In this document: piece by piece, positions 44,477-55,663 of the stretch
Layout of the letters: every line of letters begins with the position of its first letter
Numbering within the stretch: the stretch's first letter is position 1
NCBI GenBank assembly: GCA_963422465.1
Contig: OY730175.1
Span: forward strand, 2,108,001-2,172,000
Reading direction: 5' to 3'
Source: Lichina pygmaea
Lineage: Eukaryota; Ascomycota; Lichinomycetes; Lichinales; Lichinaceae
DNA length: 64,000 nt
Made by a program: the position numbers and the translations under genes
The notes under the pieces: generated by a model
What the model saw: only the letters and a program-made list of their open reading frames with translations
Database searches by the model: none
What the model was told of the DNA's origin: nothing

Positions 44477-47400
44477 AGTTCTCGGTTGGTTCCCACAAAT
44501 TCTCCTCTTCGTCGAATCCTAACCACTTCACCAGGTACTCAGTTTTCTGTCTATTTCTTTGACTATCCAGGATCCTTTCGACATCGTACTCTTCTTCGTC
44601 GTCCTCGAAGTTCCATTCTGTTTTGACCTCCGCGTCACTGGGTGCTGGTTTGAGCAGCGAGACGTGGAATACTCAGTGTATCCTTGCTTTTCGTGGCAGT
44701 CTCAGTTGATAGTTGACTTTCCTAGTACGCTTCTCAATTTTGAATAGTCCAATTCGTACATGGTCCAGCTTTTTGCTTGGTCACTTCGAGCGCAGGTTTT
44801 TTGTTGATAGGTAGACCTTATCCCCTCTTTCCAGGGTTGGTCCCTTCAACCTTTTGTTGTGTAATCAGCGGGCGGTGGTGTTCTGGGCACAGTCAATCAT
44901 TGTTTTCATCATCTCGTGCATAGCAGCAAGTTTGCTAACATCGACAACATTGCCTCCTGCTGTTGCCTGCCATCGGGGGTTTCTTCCGTAGTTCGCAAAG
45001 AACAGTGTTGTCCCTGTTACACTGTGTTGCTGGTTATTGTACGCAAACTGGGCTATTGGTAGCAGTTCCACCCAGTTGTCTTGCTGGTGGTTGACGTAGT
45101 GTTGTAGATACTGCTCCATTGTCTGGTTTGTCCGCTCAGTTTGTCTGTTGGTTTGTGGGTGGTAGGCTGTTGACATCCTTGTATCAATGCCAAGTTGCCT
45201 TGTCCACGTGTTCCAGAATTTCGAGGTGAAGAGTTTGTCTCGATCTGAGATGATTGTCTTTGGTAGTCCTCAGTGGCTTACCAGCTCTCTGAGTAGAACA
45301 CTCGCAAGTTTGTTCGCGGTTCCTGACTCTTTCCACAGGACCAGGTGGGTGTATTTGGTGAGTTTGTCAATAACCACCAAAATACTATCGTATACCACCT
45401 TTGTTGCTGGGTCTGTTGACTTTGGCAACTTGACCACAAAATCCATCATGATAGTTTCCCATGGTGCCTCAGGTAGGTCCATCTGCTGTGCCTGCCCGTA
45501 GGGCTTATGCCTTGATGGTTTGTTCTTCGCACACTGTTCGCAGTTGCGGATGAACTCTGTCACCTTGCGCTTCATTCTGTTGAAGTGGTAGTTCCTTTGG
45601 ATTTTCTCCAAGGTTTTATCTTGCCCAGGGTGTCCATGCAAAGGCCTGTCATGGTGCCTCCAGATCACCTCCTCTTGTGCTCTTCCTGGCACAGTTTCCT
45701 TTTTGTTTGCTGTCTTGTGGCTAAGGGTAAGGAGTGGACTCTTTGTTTCTGTTGTTGCCAGTTGGGGTTGGGCATAGACCAAGGTTTGTCTTTTTGTTGC
45801 TAGGATTGGGTCTTCCTCTGTTGTTTTCTCATCCATCAGGTCTGGTCGCCTGCTGAGGGCGTCTGCTTGAGCATTTTCAGTGCCCTTCCGGTAGAGGATT
45901 TGGAAGTTGTATAATGCTAACAACTCTGCCCATCAAACTTGTCGTCAGTTTAGCTTCTTTGTCGTTGTGAAGTAAGCTAAGTTTTTGTGGTCTGAGTACA
46001 TGTCTATCGTGTATTTTGCCCCCTCCAAGTAAGGCCTCCATTCTTGGAATGTGTCGACAATTGCTAACAACTCTTTGTCGTGAACATCATACCTCAGTTC
46101 TGGGCCAGAGAACTTTCTCGATTGGTACACGACAGGGTGTAAGCGGTTGTCGGTGTCTGGTTGACACAAGCAGGATCCCAATGCTTGGTCCGAGGCATCA
46201 GTTTCCAGAATGATCCTCTTCTCGGAATCAAATGATGCCAAAATAGGTGTGGAGATGAATTTATCCTTCAACTCCTGGAAGGCTGCTTGTTAGCTCTCCC
46301 CCCACCTGAAAGATTTGTTCTTTCTGGTTAACTCTGTCAAGGCTGCTGCTGTTCTTGAGTAGTCCTTGATGAATCGTTGGTAGAAGTTTGCAAACCCTAG
46401 GAAGGATTGTACTTCTTTGAGGTTTTTGGGTGTTGGCCAGTCTTGTACTGCTGCCGTCTTTGTGTTGTCCATTCAGATTCCTTCTGTTGTCAGGATTGAC
46501 CCCAAATACTCTACTTCCTTTGTGTGGAAAACACTTTTGTCCAGGTGTAACCTCATCCCTGCTCTCTGGAGCGCATGTAGGATCTTCTTGACATGCTGTT
46601 TGTACTCCTCCAAGATTCCATTGGTGTATACCAAGACGTCGTCAATATAAGCGGTGACAAATATGTCCAGGTATTGTCGGAGGACAGTGTTAATAAGTGA
46701 TTGGAATGTCGCCGGTGCATTCGTAAGGCTGAATGGCATCACGGTATACTTGTAGTGCCCGTACCTTGTACGAAAGGCTGTCTTCCATTCTTCGCCGTCT
46801 TTCATCCTAACCAGGTTGAAAGTGCCTTGAATGTTGAACTTGGTAAACTATTTGGCTCCTTGGATCCGGTCTTGGATTTCCGATATCAATGGCAGCGGGT
46901 AACAGTTTTTCACTGTAATCACATTTAGCCACTGATAATCAACACACAGTCGAAGTTTGCCATCTTTCTTTGGCACAAACAATATTGGGTATCCAGCTGG
47001 TGATGTTGAAGATCTTATGAACTCTTTCACTAGGTTCTTGTCCAGGTAGTCTCTCAGGGCCTCAAGCTCTTTTGCTGACAGAGTGTAGATAGGGCTGTGT
47101 GTGGGTTTTTTTCTGTCTTCCAGTGGAATCTTGTGGTCCCACTCCTGATGTTCTGGTAGTGTCACGATCACTGTTTCTTCAAACATCTCCTGGTATTCTT
47201 TATACTCACTTGGCAACTGCGGTGCCTGAGTCTCACCCACGGTGTCTTGCGTGGTGCAAAGTTGTTGTGTTTGGGGTTTCATCCAGGCCACACAGGCCTG
47301 CCTGCACTGGTGGTATTTCTTCCACTGTGTCAGTGAGATTTCTTTAATCATCACCCCTGGTTCCAACATGACCAGTGTCTCATCCAGAAAGACTAGTTAC

Positions 47401-49201
47401 CTTCTTTTCCAGTCAATCCTTGGGTTTTGTTTTTCCAACCACAGAAGTCCCAATATAACTTTGTGTGGTATCTGGACCAAGTCGAATTCTTCTGTTCTGA
47501 TCGTCATGCCATGGACACTCAGTCTCAGGCTCTTGGTCTCCTTCGTCACTTGTCCCTTGTCTTTGGAGAGTGGTGTTCTGTCCACTACTGTCAACTGGTA
47601 GGGGTCTCTCTTGCCTTGGACTGGAACCTTGTTTCTTCTGGCAAAACTTTCTGACATGAAGTTGCCAGTCACACCAGAGTCAATCATGGCCTTAGCCAAC
47701 CACCCATTGACTCTGATCTTGATGCGAAAATGCGGGCTGCAGGCTGTTGCGTCAAGACTCAGCTTGACTCCTTCCTCCCAGGGTGTTGTCTTGCCTGCTC
47801 TTCCGATCCCAGTTTTGAAGAGCACTGCTAGTTTTTTGAGCCGCCTAGGCCCTGGGCCTGACGCTCTACCGCGTGTTGTTTGCATTGTGTGGTGGTGCAT
47901 TGTTCCCCCAGGTCTTGGTTGCAATCATCAGCAATATCTCTGACCTGTATGATGCTGAGGGTATTGTCGACCCATCATGACGCTTGCGTCTCCCCTATTT
48001 CCGATAGGGTTGCATCCTGTTGTTGAAGGATAGGTTTGTCGGGGACTGGTGGTGGCTGGGTTTCCTTGTTGTCAACCTGTTCCTCCATGTAGCCAGTTGT
48101 GTCAAACTCGGAGATCAAGTCTTCCTCCCAGTGGATCTTGTTGACCCTCCTTCAGACCTCGTCAAGACAGTCCAAGGTTTCTTGGAGCATGTTCTCAAGT
48201 TTTTCGGCGTGTTGTCAGAGGTTGTCCTCCTCTCTGAGGAGTGCCACCTCAGAGTGATTGTGGGGCAGTGTGCCCTGGGGGGCTCTCTGGGGCTCCTCCA
48301 TCTCCCTGCCTTTCCAGGCACTTGTGGTGTTCAACTGCTTCCCTTTGCCCTCCTTGTTCTTCTTCTTGCTCCTGCAGTTTACCACAAGGTGGCCCACTTT
48401 CTGACAGTTGTAACACTTCTGTGTCTCCTTCTTTCGTGGTTCCACCGCATCAATTTCCATGGGTACCAAGCTGTAGTTATCTTTGGCAGGTGTTGGCTTT
48501 TTCTTCACTCATGGTTTCGTCTGCTTGCCTTGCTTCTCAAGCTCTCTCTTGAACTGTCAGTTGTTGATGTGAGCTGCAGTCTTGATCATTTTGTAGAGCT
48601 TGGTTGGTCAGTCTCCTCATGCGATGTTGTCCTTGACTTGTTCCTTGAGGCCTTGGTAGAATAGTGCTGTTAGTGCACTGTCCCCCCACTGGGTCCTCAC
48701 TGCTAGTTGTTGGAACTTCACCACAAATTCTGATGCTGATCCAGTTTGCTGCAGTGCTTGGAGCTTTTGTTCCGCATCTCTTTCCTTGTCAAGGATCCCA
48801 AACATCTTTCTCATAGCTGTCTTAAAGGTTTTCAAGCTTCCCATGACCTGTCAGGTATTGTCTTCTTGCTCCTTGGGGTCTGCCTGATTGTCTAGGTAAT
48901 CTCTTAAGTAGACGTTGAACCAAGCGAAGGCTGGTCCTTCCAGGTAGGAGGCTGCAAATAGCACCTTCTCCTGGTCTGTTGGGAACTGGGCTGTGTTGAA
49001 CCCATAGTAGAGCTCCAGTTGTGAGAAGAACAACTCCAGTCCTCCCCTGGATCCATTGTACCTCTTCGGGGCACCTACCTTCAAGGGCTTCGGGGGTAGG
49101 TTAACAATAGATGCTGCCTGGACAGCCTGGGCCTGAGCTGCCTGAACAGCCTGGGCTTGGGCCACCTGAGAAGGGGTAGGGCTTTGTGGATCCACCATCA
49201 T
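44340..49201 (-). pseudogene. E1 gag-pol with chromodomain, interrupted by stops
   Basis: Minus strand: Gag MVDPQSPTPSQ..., LELFFSQLELYYGFN (stop TGA after QEDNT at about 48851); CCHC knuckle CYNCQKVGHLVVNC; protease AMIDSGVTGNFMS; RT with LRLCVDYQWLN, FSLTNAPATFQ and YIDDVLVY; RNase H with LETDASDQALGS and VHDKELLAIV; integrase with an HHCC zinc part (HGHPGQDKT, CEQCAKNK), MMDFVVKLPKS and DSILVVIDKLTKYTHL; chromodomain KWLGFDEEENLWEP at the end (44531-44340). The stops include TGA after QEDNT, TAG after IQGAK, TGA in KLN*RQV*WAE, and TGA after LVSH. Confidence 0.92.
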
Positions 49202-49236
49202 ATCAAGTCAGTGTCCTGTACATTAGAGGCTGAAAC

Positions 49237-49667
49237 TGTTAAAGGCCAGGCCAGGTTCACACAGAAACCGGTACAGTCTGTTGCTTTGTGGGCGGATTCT
49301 AGACAGGGACTTGGTAGAGGAATAGACAGGTGGGGTAACTCTCCTGTGCTATTGTCTCTGTACGATGGGTTTGTATTGCTTGCATGTGTTCAGCCTGGAG
49401 AGCTAATCCCTCCGGGCTCTTTGGGAGTCTTTATACAGATGCCCCAAGGGGGGGGGTCTCCTCGAGGGGTATCATCCTTTTGCGTGGACGAGCTCCTCGC
49501 TTAGCTCCTGCTTGTCCACCGGACAAGCTCCTCGCTTAGCTCTTGCTTGTCCACCGGACGAGCTCCTCGCTTAGCTCTTGCTTGTCCACCGGATCAGTCG
49601 GATGTTGTTCTGCATGACTAACACTTCTCCCTCGCTTACCTGGACTGTTCCGGCCTAGGCCTTAACA
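49237..49667 (-). repeat. E1 LTR (5' in element orientation)
   Basis: 431 bp. Same sequence as the other E1 LTR but with three instead of four 35-bp internal units. Confidence 0.95.
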
Positions 49668-49672
49668 AATCT
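49668..49672. repeat. E1 target-site duplication, right copy (aatct)
   Basis: Second copy of the 5-bp duplication. Removing E1 and one copy rejoins the E2 LTR. Confidence 0.93.
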
Positions 49673-49730
49673 GCTCTGCGAAGCAACAGACTGTACCAGT
49701 TTCTGTGTGAACCTGGCCCAGCCTTTAACA
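49673..49730 (+). repeat. E2 5' LTR, right piece
   Basis: The last 58 bp of the LTR, ending ggcccagcctttaaca directly before the internal gtttcagcctc, the same start as in E1 and E3. Confidence 0.93.
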
Positions 49731-49768
49731 GTTTCAGCCTCTAACATATAGGACACTGACTTGATACA

Positions 49769-52700
49769 ATGGTGGATCCACAAAGCCCTACCCCTTCTCA
49801 GGCAGCCCAAGCCCAGGCTGCTCAGGTGGCTCAGGCCCAGGCTGTCCAGGCAGCACCTATTGTTAACCTACCCCTGAAGCCCTTGAAGGTAGGTGCCCCA
49901 AAGAGGTATGATGGATCCAGGGGAGGACTGGAGTTGTTCTTCTCACAACTGGAGCTCTACTATGGATTTAACACAGCCCAGTTCCTGACAGACCAGGAGA
50001 AGGTGCTATTTGCAGCCTCCTACCTGGAAGGACCAGCCTTCACTTGGTTCAACATCTACTTAAGAGATTACCTAGACAATCAGGCAGACCCCAAGGAGCA
50101 AGAAGACAATACCTGACAGGTTATGGGAAGCTTGAAAACTTTTAAGACAGCTATGAGAAAGATGTTTGGGATCCTTGACAAGGAAAAAGATGCAGAACAA
50201 AAGCTCCAAGCACTGCGGCAAACTGGATCAGCATCGGAATTTGCGGCGAAGTTCCAACAACTAGCAGTGAGGACCCAGTGGGGGAACAGTGCACTAACAG
50301 CACTATTCTACCAAGACCTCAAGGAACAAGTCAAGGATGACATCACGTGAGGAGACTGACCAACCAAGCTCTACAAAATAATCAAGACTGCAGCTCACAT
50401 CAACAACCGACAGTTCAAGAGAGAGCTTGAGAAGTGAGGCAAGCAGACAAAACCATGGGTGAAGAAAAAGCCAACACCTGCCAAAGATAACTACAGCTTG
50501 GTACCCATGGAAATCAATGTGGTGGAACCACAAAAGAAGGAGACACAGAAGTGTTACAACTGTCAGAAAGTGGGCCACCTTGCGGTGAACTGCAGGAGCA
50601 AGAAGAAGAACAAGAAGGGCAAAGGGAAGTAGTTGAATGCCACAAGCGCCTGGAAAGGTAGGGAGATGGAGGAGCCCCAGAGGGCTCCCCAAGGCACACT
50701 ACCCCACAATCACCCTGAGGTGGTACTCCTCAGAGAGGAGGACAACCTCCAACAACATGCTGAAAAACTTGAGAACATGCTCCAAGAAACCTTGGACCAC
50801 CTTGACAAGTTCTGAAGGAAGGTTGACAGAATCCACTGGGAGGACGACCTGATCTCCGAGTTTGACACAACTGGTTATATGGAGGAACAGGTTGATGACA
50901 AGGAAGCCCAGCCACCACCAGTCCCTGACAAACCTGTCCTTCAACAACAGGACACAACCCTATCAGAAATAGGGGAGATGCAAGTGTCATGATAGGTCAA
51001 CAATACCCTCAGCATCACACAGGTCAGAGACATCGCCACACAAGTGGATCTACACCAGGCTACAACAGCAGCTTGCGGACGACTTTATTGGAAGGTGTGC
51101 GAAGATGACCACTGCAAGGAACACCTTCTAGAGAAGAGAAAGAAGATGTGGTTCCCAGGGTCTGAGGTGGAAGTGTGATGGAATATGCATATCCAAAGGG
51201 TCAACCCTGAACAAGACGATTGCAACCAAGACCTGTGGGAACAATGCCTCACCACACAATGCAAACAACACACAGTAGAGTGTCAGGCCCAGAGTCTAGG
51301 CAGCTCAAAAAACTAGCAGTGCTCTTCAAAACTGGGGTTGGAAGAGCAGGCAAGACAACACCCCAGGAGGAAGGAGTCAAGCTGAGCCTTGACGCAACAG
51401 TCTGCAGCCCGCACTTTCGCATCAAGATCAGAGTCAATGGGTGGTTGGCTAAGGCCATGATCAACTCTGGTGTGACTGGCAACTTCATGTCAGAAAGCTT
51501 TGCCAGAAGAAACAAGGTTCCAGTCCAAGGCAAGAGAGACCCCTACCAGTTGACAGTGGTGGACAGAACACCACTCTCCAAAGATGAGGGATGAGTGACA
51601 AAGGAGACCAAGAGTCTGAGACTGAGTGTCCATGGCACAACAATCAGAACAGAGGAATTCAACTTGGTCTGAATACCACACAAAGTTATATTGGGACTTC
51701 CGTGGTTGGAAAAACAAAACCCAAGGATTGACTGGACAAGAAGGTAACTAGTCTTTCCAGATAAGACACTGGTCACGTCAGAACCAGGGGTGACAATTAA
51801 AGAAATCTCACTGACACACTGGAAGAAATACCACCAGCACAGGCAGACCTGTGTGGCCTGGATGAAACCCCAAACACAACAACTTTGCACCACGCAAGAC
51901 ACTGTGGGCAAGACTCAGGCACCGCAGTTGCCAAGTGAGTATAAAGAATACCAGGAGATGTTTGAAGAAACAGTGATCATGACACTACCAGAACATCAGG
52001 AGTGGGACCACAAGATTCTGCTGGAAGATGGAAAAAAACCCACACACAGCCCTATCTACACTCTGTCAGCAAAAGAGCTTGAGGCTCTGAGAGACTACCT
52101 GGACAAGAACCTAGTGAAAGGGTTCATAAGACCTTCAACATCACCAGCTGGATACCCAATATTGTTTGTGCCAAAGAAAGACAGCAAACTTCGACTGTGT
52201 GTTGATTATCAGCGGCTAAATGTGATTACAGTGAAAAACTACTACCCACTACTATTGATATCAGAAATCCAAGACTGGATCCAAGGAGCTAAATAGTTTA
52301 CCAAGTTTGACATTTGAGGTACTTTCAACCTGGTTAGGATGAAAGACAGCGAAGAATAGAAGACAGCCTTTCGTACAAGGTACAGACACTACAAGTATAC
52401 TGTGATGCCATTCAGTCTTACAAATGCACCAGCAATATTCCAATCACTTATTAACACTGTCCTCCGACAATACCTGGACATATTTGTCACTGCTTATATT
52501 GATGATGTCTTGGTATACACCAATGGAACCTTGGAGGAGTATAAACAGTATGTTAAAACAATCTTACATGCGCTCCAGAAAGCAGGCATGAGGTTACACC
52601 TTGATAAAAGTGTTTTCCACACAAAAGAAGTGGAATATTTGGGGTTGATCCTGACAACAGAAGGAATCCAAATGGACAACACAAAGACAGCAGCAGTACA

Positions 52701-54831
52701 AGACTGGCCAACACCCAAAAACCTCAAAGAAGTACAATCCTTCCTAGGATTTGCAAACTTCTACTGACAATTCATCAAGAACTACTCAAGAACAGCAGCA
52801 GCCTTGACAGAGTTAACCAGAAAGAACAAATCTTTCAGGTGGGGGGAGAGCCAACAAGTGGCCTTCCAGAAGTTGAAGAATAAATTTATCTCCACACCTA
52901 TTTTGGTATCATTTGATCCTGAGAAGAGGATCATTCTGGAAACTGATGCCTCAGACCAAGCATTGGGATCCTGCTTGTGTCAACCAGACGCCGACAACTG
53001 CTTACACCCTGTCGTGTACCAATCAAGAAAGTTCTCTGGCCCAGAACTGAGATACAATGTTCACGACAAAGAGTTGCTAGCAATTGTCAACACATTCCAA
53101 GAATAGAGGCCTTACTTGGAGGGAGTAAAATACACAGTAGATGTGTACTCAGACCACAAAAACTTAGCTTACTTCACAACGACAAAGAAGCTAAACTGAC
53201 GACAAGTTTGATGGGCAGAGTTGTTGGCATTATACAACTTCCAAATCCTCTACCAGAAGAGCACTGAAAATACTCAAGCAGACACACTCAGCAGGCAACC
53301 AGACCTGATGGACAAGAAAACAACAGAGGAACACCCAATCCTAGTGACAAAAGGATAAACCCTGGTCTATGCCCAACCCCAACTGGCAACAACTGAAACA
53401 AAGAGTCCACTCCTTACCCTTGGCCACAAGGTGGCAAACAAAAAGGAAATTGTGCCAGAAAGAGCACAAGAGGAGGTGATCTGGAGGCACTATGACAGGC
53501 CTTTGCATGGACACCCTGGGCAAGATAAAACCTTGGAGAAAATCCAAAGGAACTACCACTTCAACAGAATGAAGCGCAAGGTGACGGAGTTCATCCGCAA
53601 CTGCGAACAGTGTGTGAAGAACAAACCATCAAGGCATAAGCCCTACGGGCAGGCACAGCAGATGGACCTACCTGAGGCACCATGGGAAACTATCATGATG
53701 GATTTTGTGGTCAAGTTGCCAAAGTCAACAGACCCAGCAACAAAGGTGGTATACAATAGTATTTTGGTGGTTGTTGACAAACTCACCAAATACACCCACC
53801 TGGTCCTGTGGAAAGAGTCAGGAACCACGAACAAACTTGCGAGTGTTCTACTCAGAGAGCTGGTAAGCCACCAAGGGCTACCAAAGACAATCATCTCAGA
53901 TCAAGACAAACTCTTCACCTTGAAATTCTGGAACATGTGGACAAGGCAACTTGGCATTGATACAAGGATGTCAACAGTCTACCACTCACAAACTGATAGA
54001 CAAACTGAGCAGACAAACCAGACAATAGAGCAGTATCTACGACACTACGTCAACCACCAGCAGGATAACTGGGTGGAACTGCTACCAATAGCCCAGTTTG
54101 TGTACAACAACCAGCAACACAGCATGACAGGGACAACACTGTTCTTTGCGAACTACGGAAGAAACCCCTGATGGCAGGCAACAGCAGGAGGCAATGTTGT
54201 TGATGTTAGCAAACTCACTGCTATGCACAAGATGATGAAAACAACAATCAACTGTGCCCAGAACACCACTGCCCGCTGACTACACAACAAAAGGTTGAAG
54301 AGACCAACCCTGGAAAAAGAGGATAAGGTCTACCTATCAACAAAAAACCTGCACTCAAAGTGACTGAGCAAAAAGCTGGACCACGTACAAATCAGACTAT
54401 TTGAAATCAAGAAGCACACTGGGAAGGTCAACTACTGACTGAGACTACCACGAAAAGCAAGGATACACTGAGTATTCCATGTCTTGCTGCTCAAACCAGC
54501 ACCCAGTGACACAGAAATCAAGACAGAATGGAACTTCGAGAATGACAAAGAAGAGTATGATGTCAAAAGGATTCTGGATAGTCAAAGAAACAGACAGAAA
54601 ACCAAGTACCTGGTGAAGTGGTTAGGATTTGACGAAGAGGAGAATTTGTGGGAACCAACTGAGAACTTCAGCTCTGCGATGAACCAGAAGCTGGTGGATT
54701 ACCACCAAGCAAACCCGCAGTGACCAGGTCTGACAGGGACAACAGCTCAAGAGAAGCCAAAGTCTCTGAAGAGAAGACATCCTCAAAGGACAGTGGAGCA
54801 GCAGCCTGACTGGCCTCCTGTTTGTGGATAA
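49769..54831 (+). pseudogene. E2 gag-pol with chromodomain, interrupted by stops
   Basis: Plus strand: Gag from MVDPQSPTPSQ (49769), TGA after QEDNT, second Gag part to 50350; CCHC knuckle CYNCQKVGHLAVNC at about 50553; protease MINSGVTGNFMS, where the catalytic Asp of DSG is Asn, so the protease should be inactive; RT with LRLCVDYQRLN and YIDDVLVY; RNase H with LETDASDQALGS; integrase with HGHPGQDKT, CEQC, MMDFVVKL and SILVVVDKLTKY; chromodomain YLVKWLGFDEEENLWEP. The frame has a TGA at 54721-54723 where E1 has CGA. Otherwise it would run to 54831. Confidence 0.92.
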
Positions 54832-55177
54832 CACAGAGAGCCTCTTGTTTCTGAGCATCAAAAGACTCTTGATCCTTGATGGCTGACAGCTCACAACAGA
54901 TAGCATCAGCCTTCTTCTGTGAGAAACAACCCAGCTGCCGGCAGAGGTGGATCTGCCGGGGAAGCAACTTTGACAATTGGTCATCAGTCTCCCGCAGCTG
55001 AGCCTCAAGCTGCTCACGCTCAAGTTCCATCTTCTTCCATTCTGATTCTGAGAGATGAAGGTCACAGCAATGACCCTTCTCAACACACCAACAACAAAAA
55101 GATGATGCAGAGCTCACGATACACTTGGCGTGGTCACAACAACAAGCACTGCATGCGATTTTTGATTCCTTGCCCAT
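54668..55177 (-). CDS. E2 antisense third ORF: Zn(II)2Cys6-like zinc cluster with coiled coil
   Basis: 169 aa, same length, start and end as the E1 copy. It starts 124 bp inside the 3' LTR and is read opposite to gag-pol. C6 spacing C9-x2-C12-x6-C19-x8-C28-x2-C31-x6-C38 is intact. Between Cys12 and Cys19 it has CCDHAK where E1 has HHDHAK. TGT/TGT here against CAT/CAC in E1 fits an ancestral CGN/CGN, that is Arg-Arg, the basic pair normal at this place in Zn(II)2Cys6 proteins. The helical part is MELEREQLEAQLRETDDQL. Overlaps the pol end tail-to-tail. Confidence 0.8.
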   Translation of the reverse strand: MGKESKIACSACCCDHAKCIVSSASSFCCWCVEKGHCCDLHLSESEWKKMELEREQLEAQLRETDDQLSKLLPRQIHLCRQLGCFSQKKADAICCELSAIKDQESFDAQKQEALCVIHKQEASQAAAPLSFEDVFSSETLASLELLSLSDLVTAGLLGGNPPASGSSQS

Positions 55178-55301
55178 TTTGCCAATACAACAAGAAAGAA
55201 AACTGCGATGACAAGTTCAAGTTGTCTGGCCTTGGTTCATGACAAAAGAGGAGCAGGAACAAAAAGGATCTGGGGACAGAACCCTTGGAGAGAGAGGATA
55301 G

Positions 55302-55658
55302 TGTTAAGGCCTAGGCTGGAACAGCCCAGGTAAGTGAGGGAGGAGTGTTAGTCATGCGGAACAACATCTGACTGATCTGGTGGACAAGCAGGAGCTAAGC
55401 AAGGAGCTTGTCCACGCAAAAGGATGATACCCCTCGGAGAAGACCCCCCCCCTAGGGCATCTGTATAAAGACCACCCCAAGAGCCCGGAGGGATTAGCTC
55501 TCCAGGCTGAACACACAATACGCACACATTGTACTGAGACAATAGCACAGGAGAGTTACCCCACCTGTCTATTCCTCTACCAAGTCCCTGTCTAGAATCC
55601 ACCCTGCGAAGCAACAGACTGTACCAGTTTCTGTGTGAACCCGGCCCAGCCTTTAACA
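55302..55658 (+). repeat. E2 3' LTR
   Basis: 357 bp, TGTTAAGGCC...GCCTTTAACA, one 35-bp internal unit. Preceded by a purine tract (ggagagagaggatag). Confidence 0.95.
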
Positions 55659-55663
55659 AGTTT
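55659..55663. repeat. E2 target-site duplication, right copy (agttt)
   Basis: Second copy of the duplication. E3 integrase sequence resumes directly after it with gtgggtggtaggctg. Confidence 0.93.

Larger units (their letters stand above)
43380..49667 (-). mobile_element. E1: youngest Ty3/gypsy chromovirus-like element, inserted in E2 5' LTR
   Basis: 6.3 kb with LTRs 43380-43842 and 49237-49667, flanked by AATCT. Coding strand is minus: gag, CCHC knuckle, protease, RT, RNase H, integrase, chromodomain. A polypurine tract (ggagggagaggatag) abuts the 3' LTR (complement of 43843-43857). The primer-binding side begins gtttcagcctctaatg, which I could not match to a tRNA. It has the fewest stops of the three related copies. 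Confidence 0.96.
43082..55658 (+). mobile_element. E2: Ty3/gypsy chromovirus-like element inserted in E3 integrase
   Basis: The 5' LTR is split by E1 (43082-43379 plus 49673-49730). The internal region is 49731-55301 and the 3' LTR 55302-55658. Coding strand is plus: gag from 49769, pol, chromodomain to 54723/54831. The two LTRs are almost the same length (356 and 357 bp) and each has one 35-bp internal unit. Flanked by AGTTT on both sides. Confidence 0.95.

Noticed and set aside
48020-48664. Plus-strand frame of 214 codons rich in Leu/Val, resembling a membrane protein
   Set aside because: Antisense of E1 gag and its linker. The equivalent frame in E2 and E3 is interrupted, unlike the antisense ORF at the 3' end.
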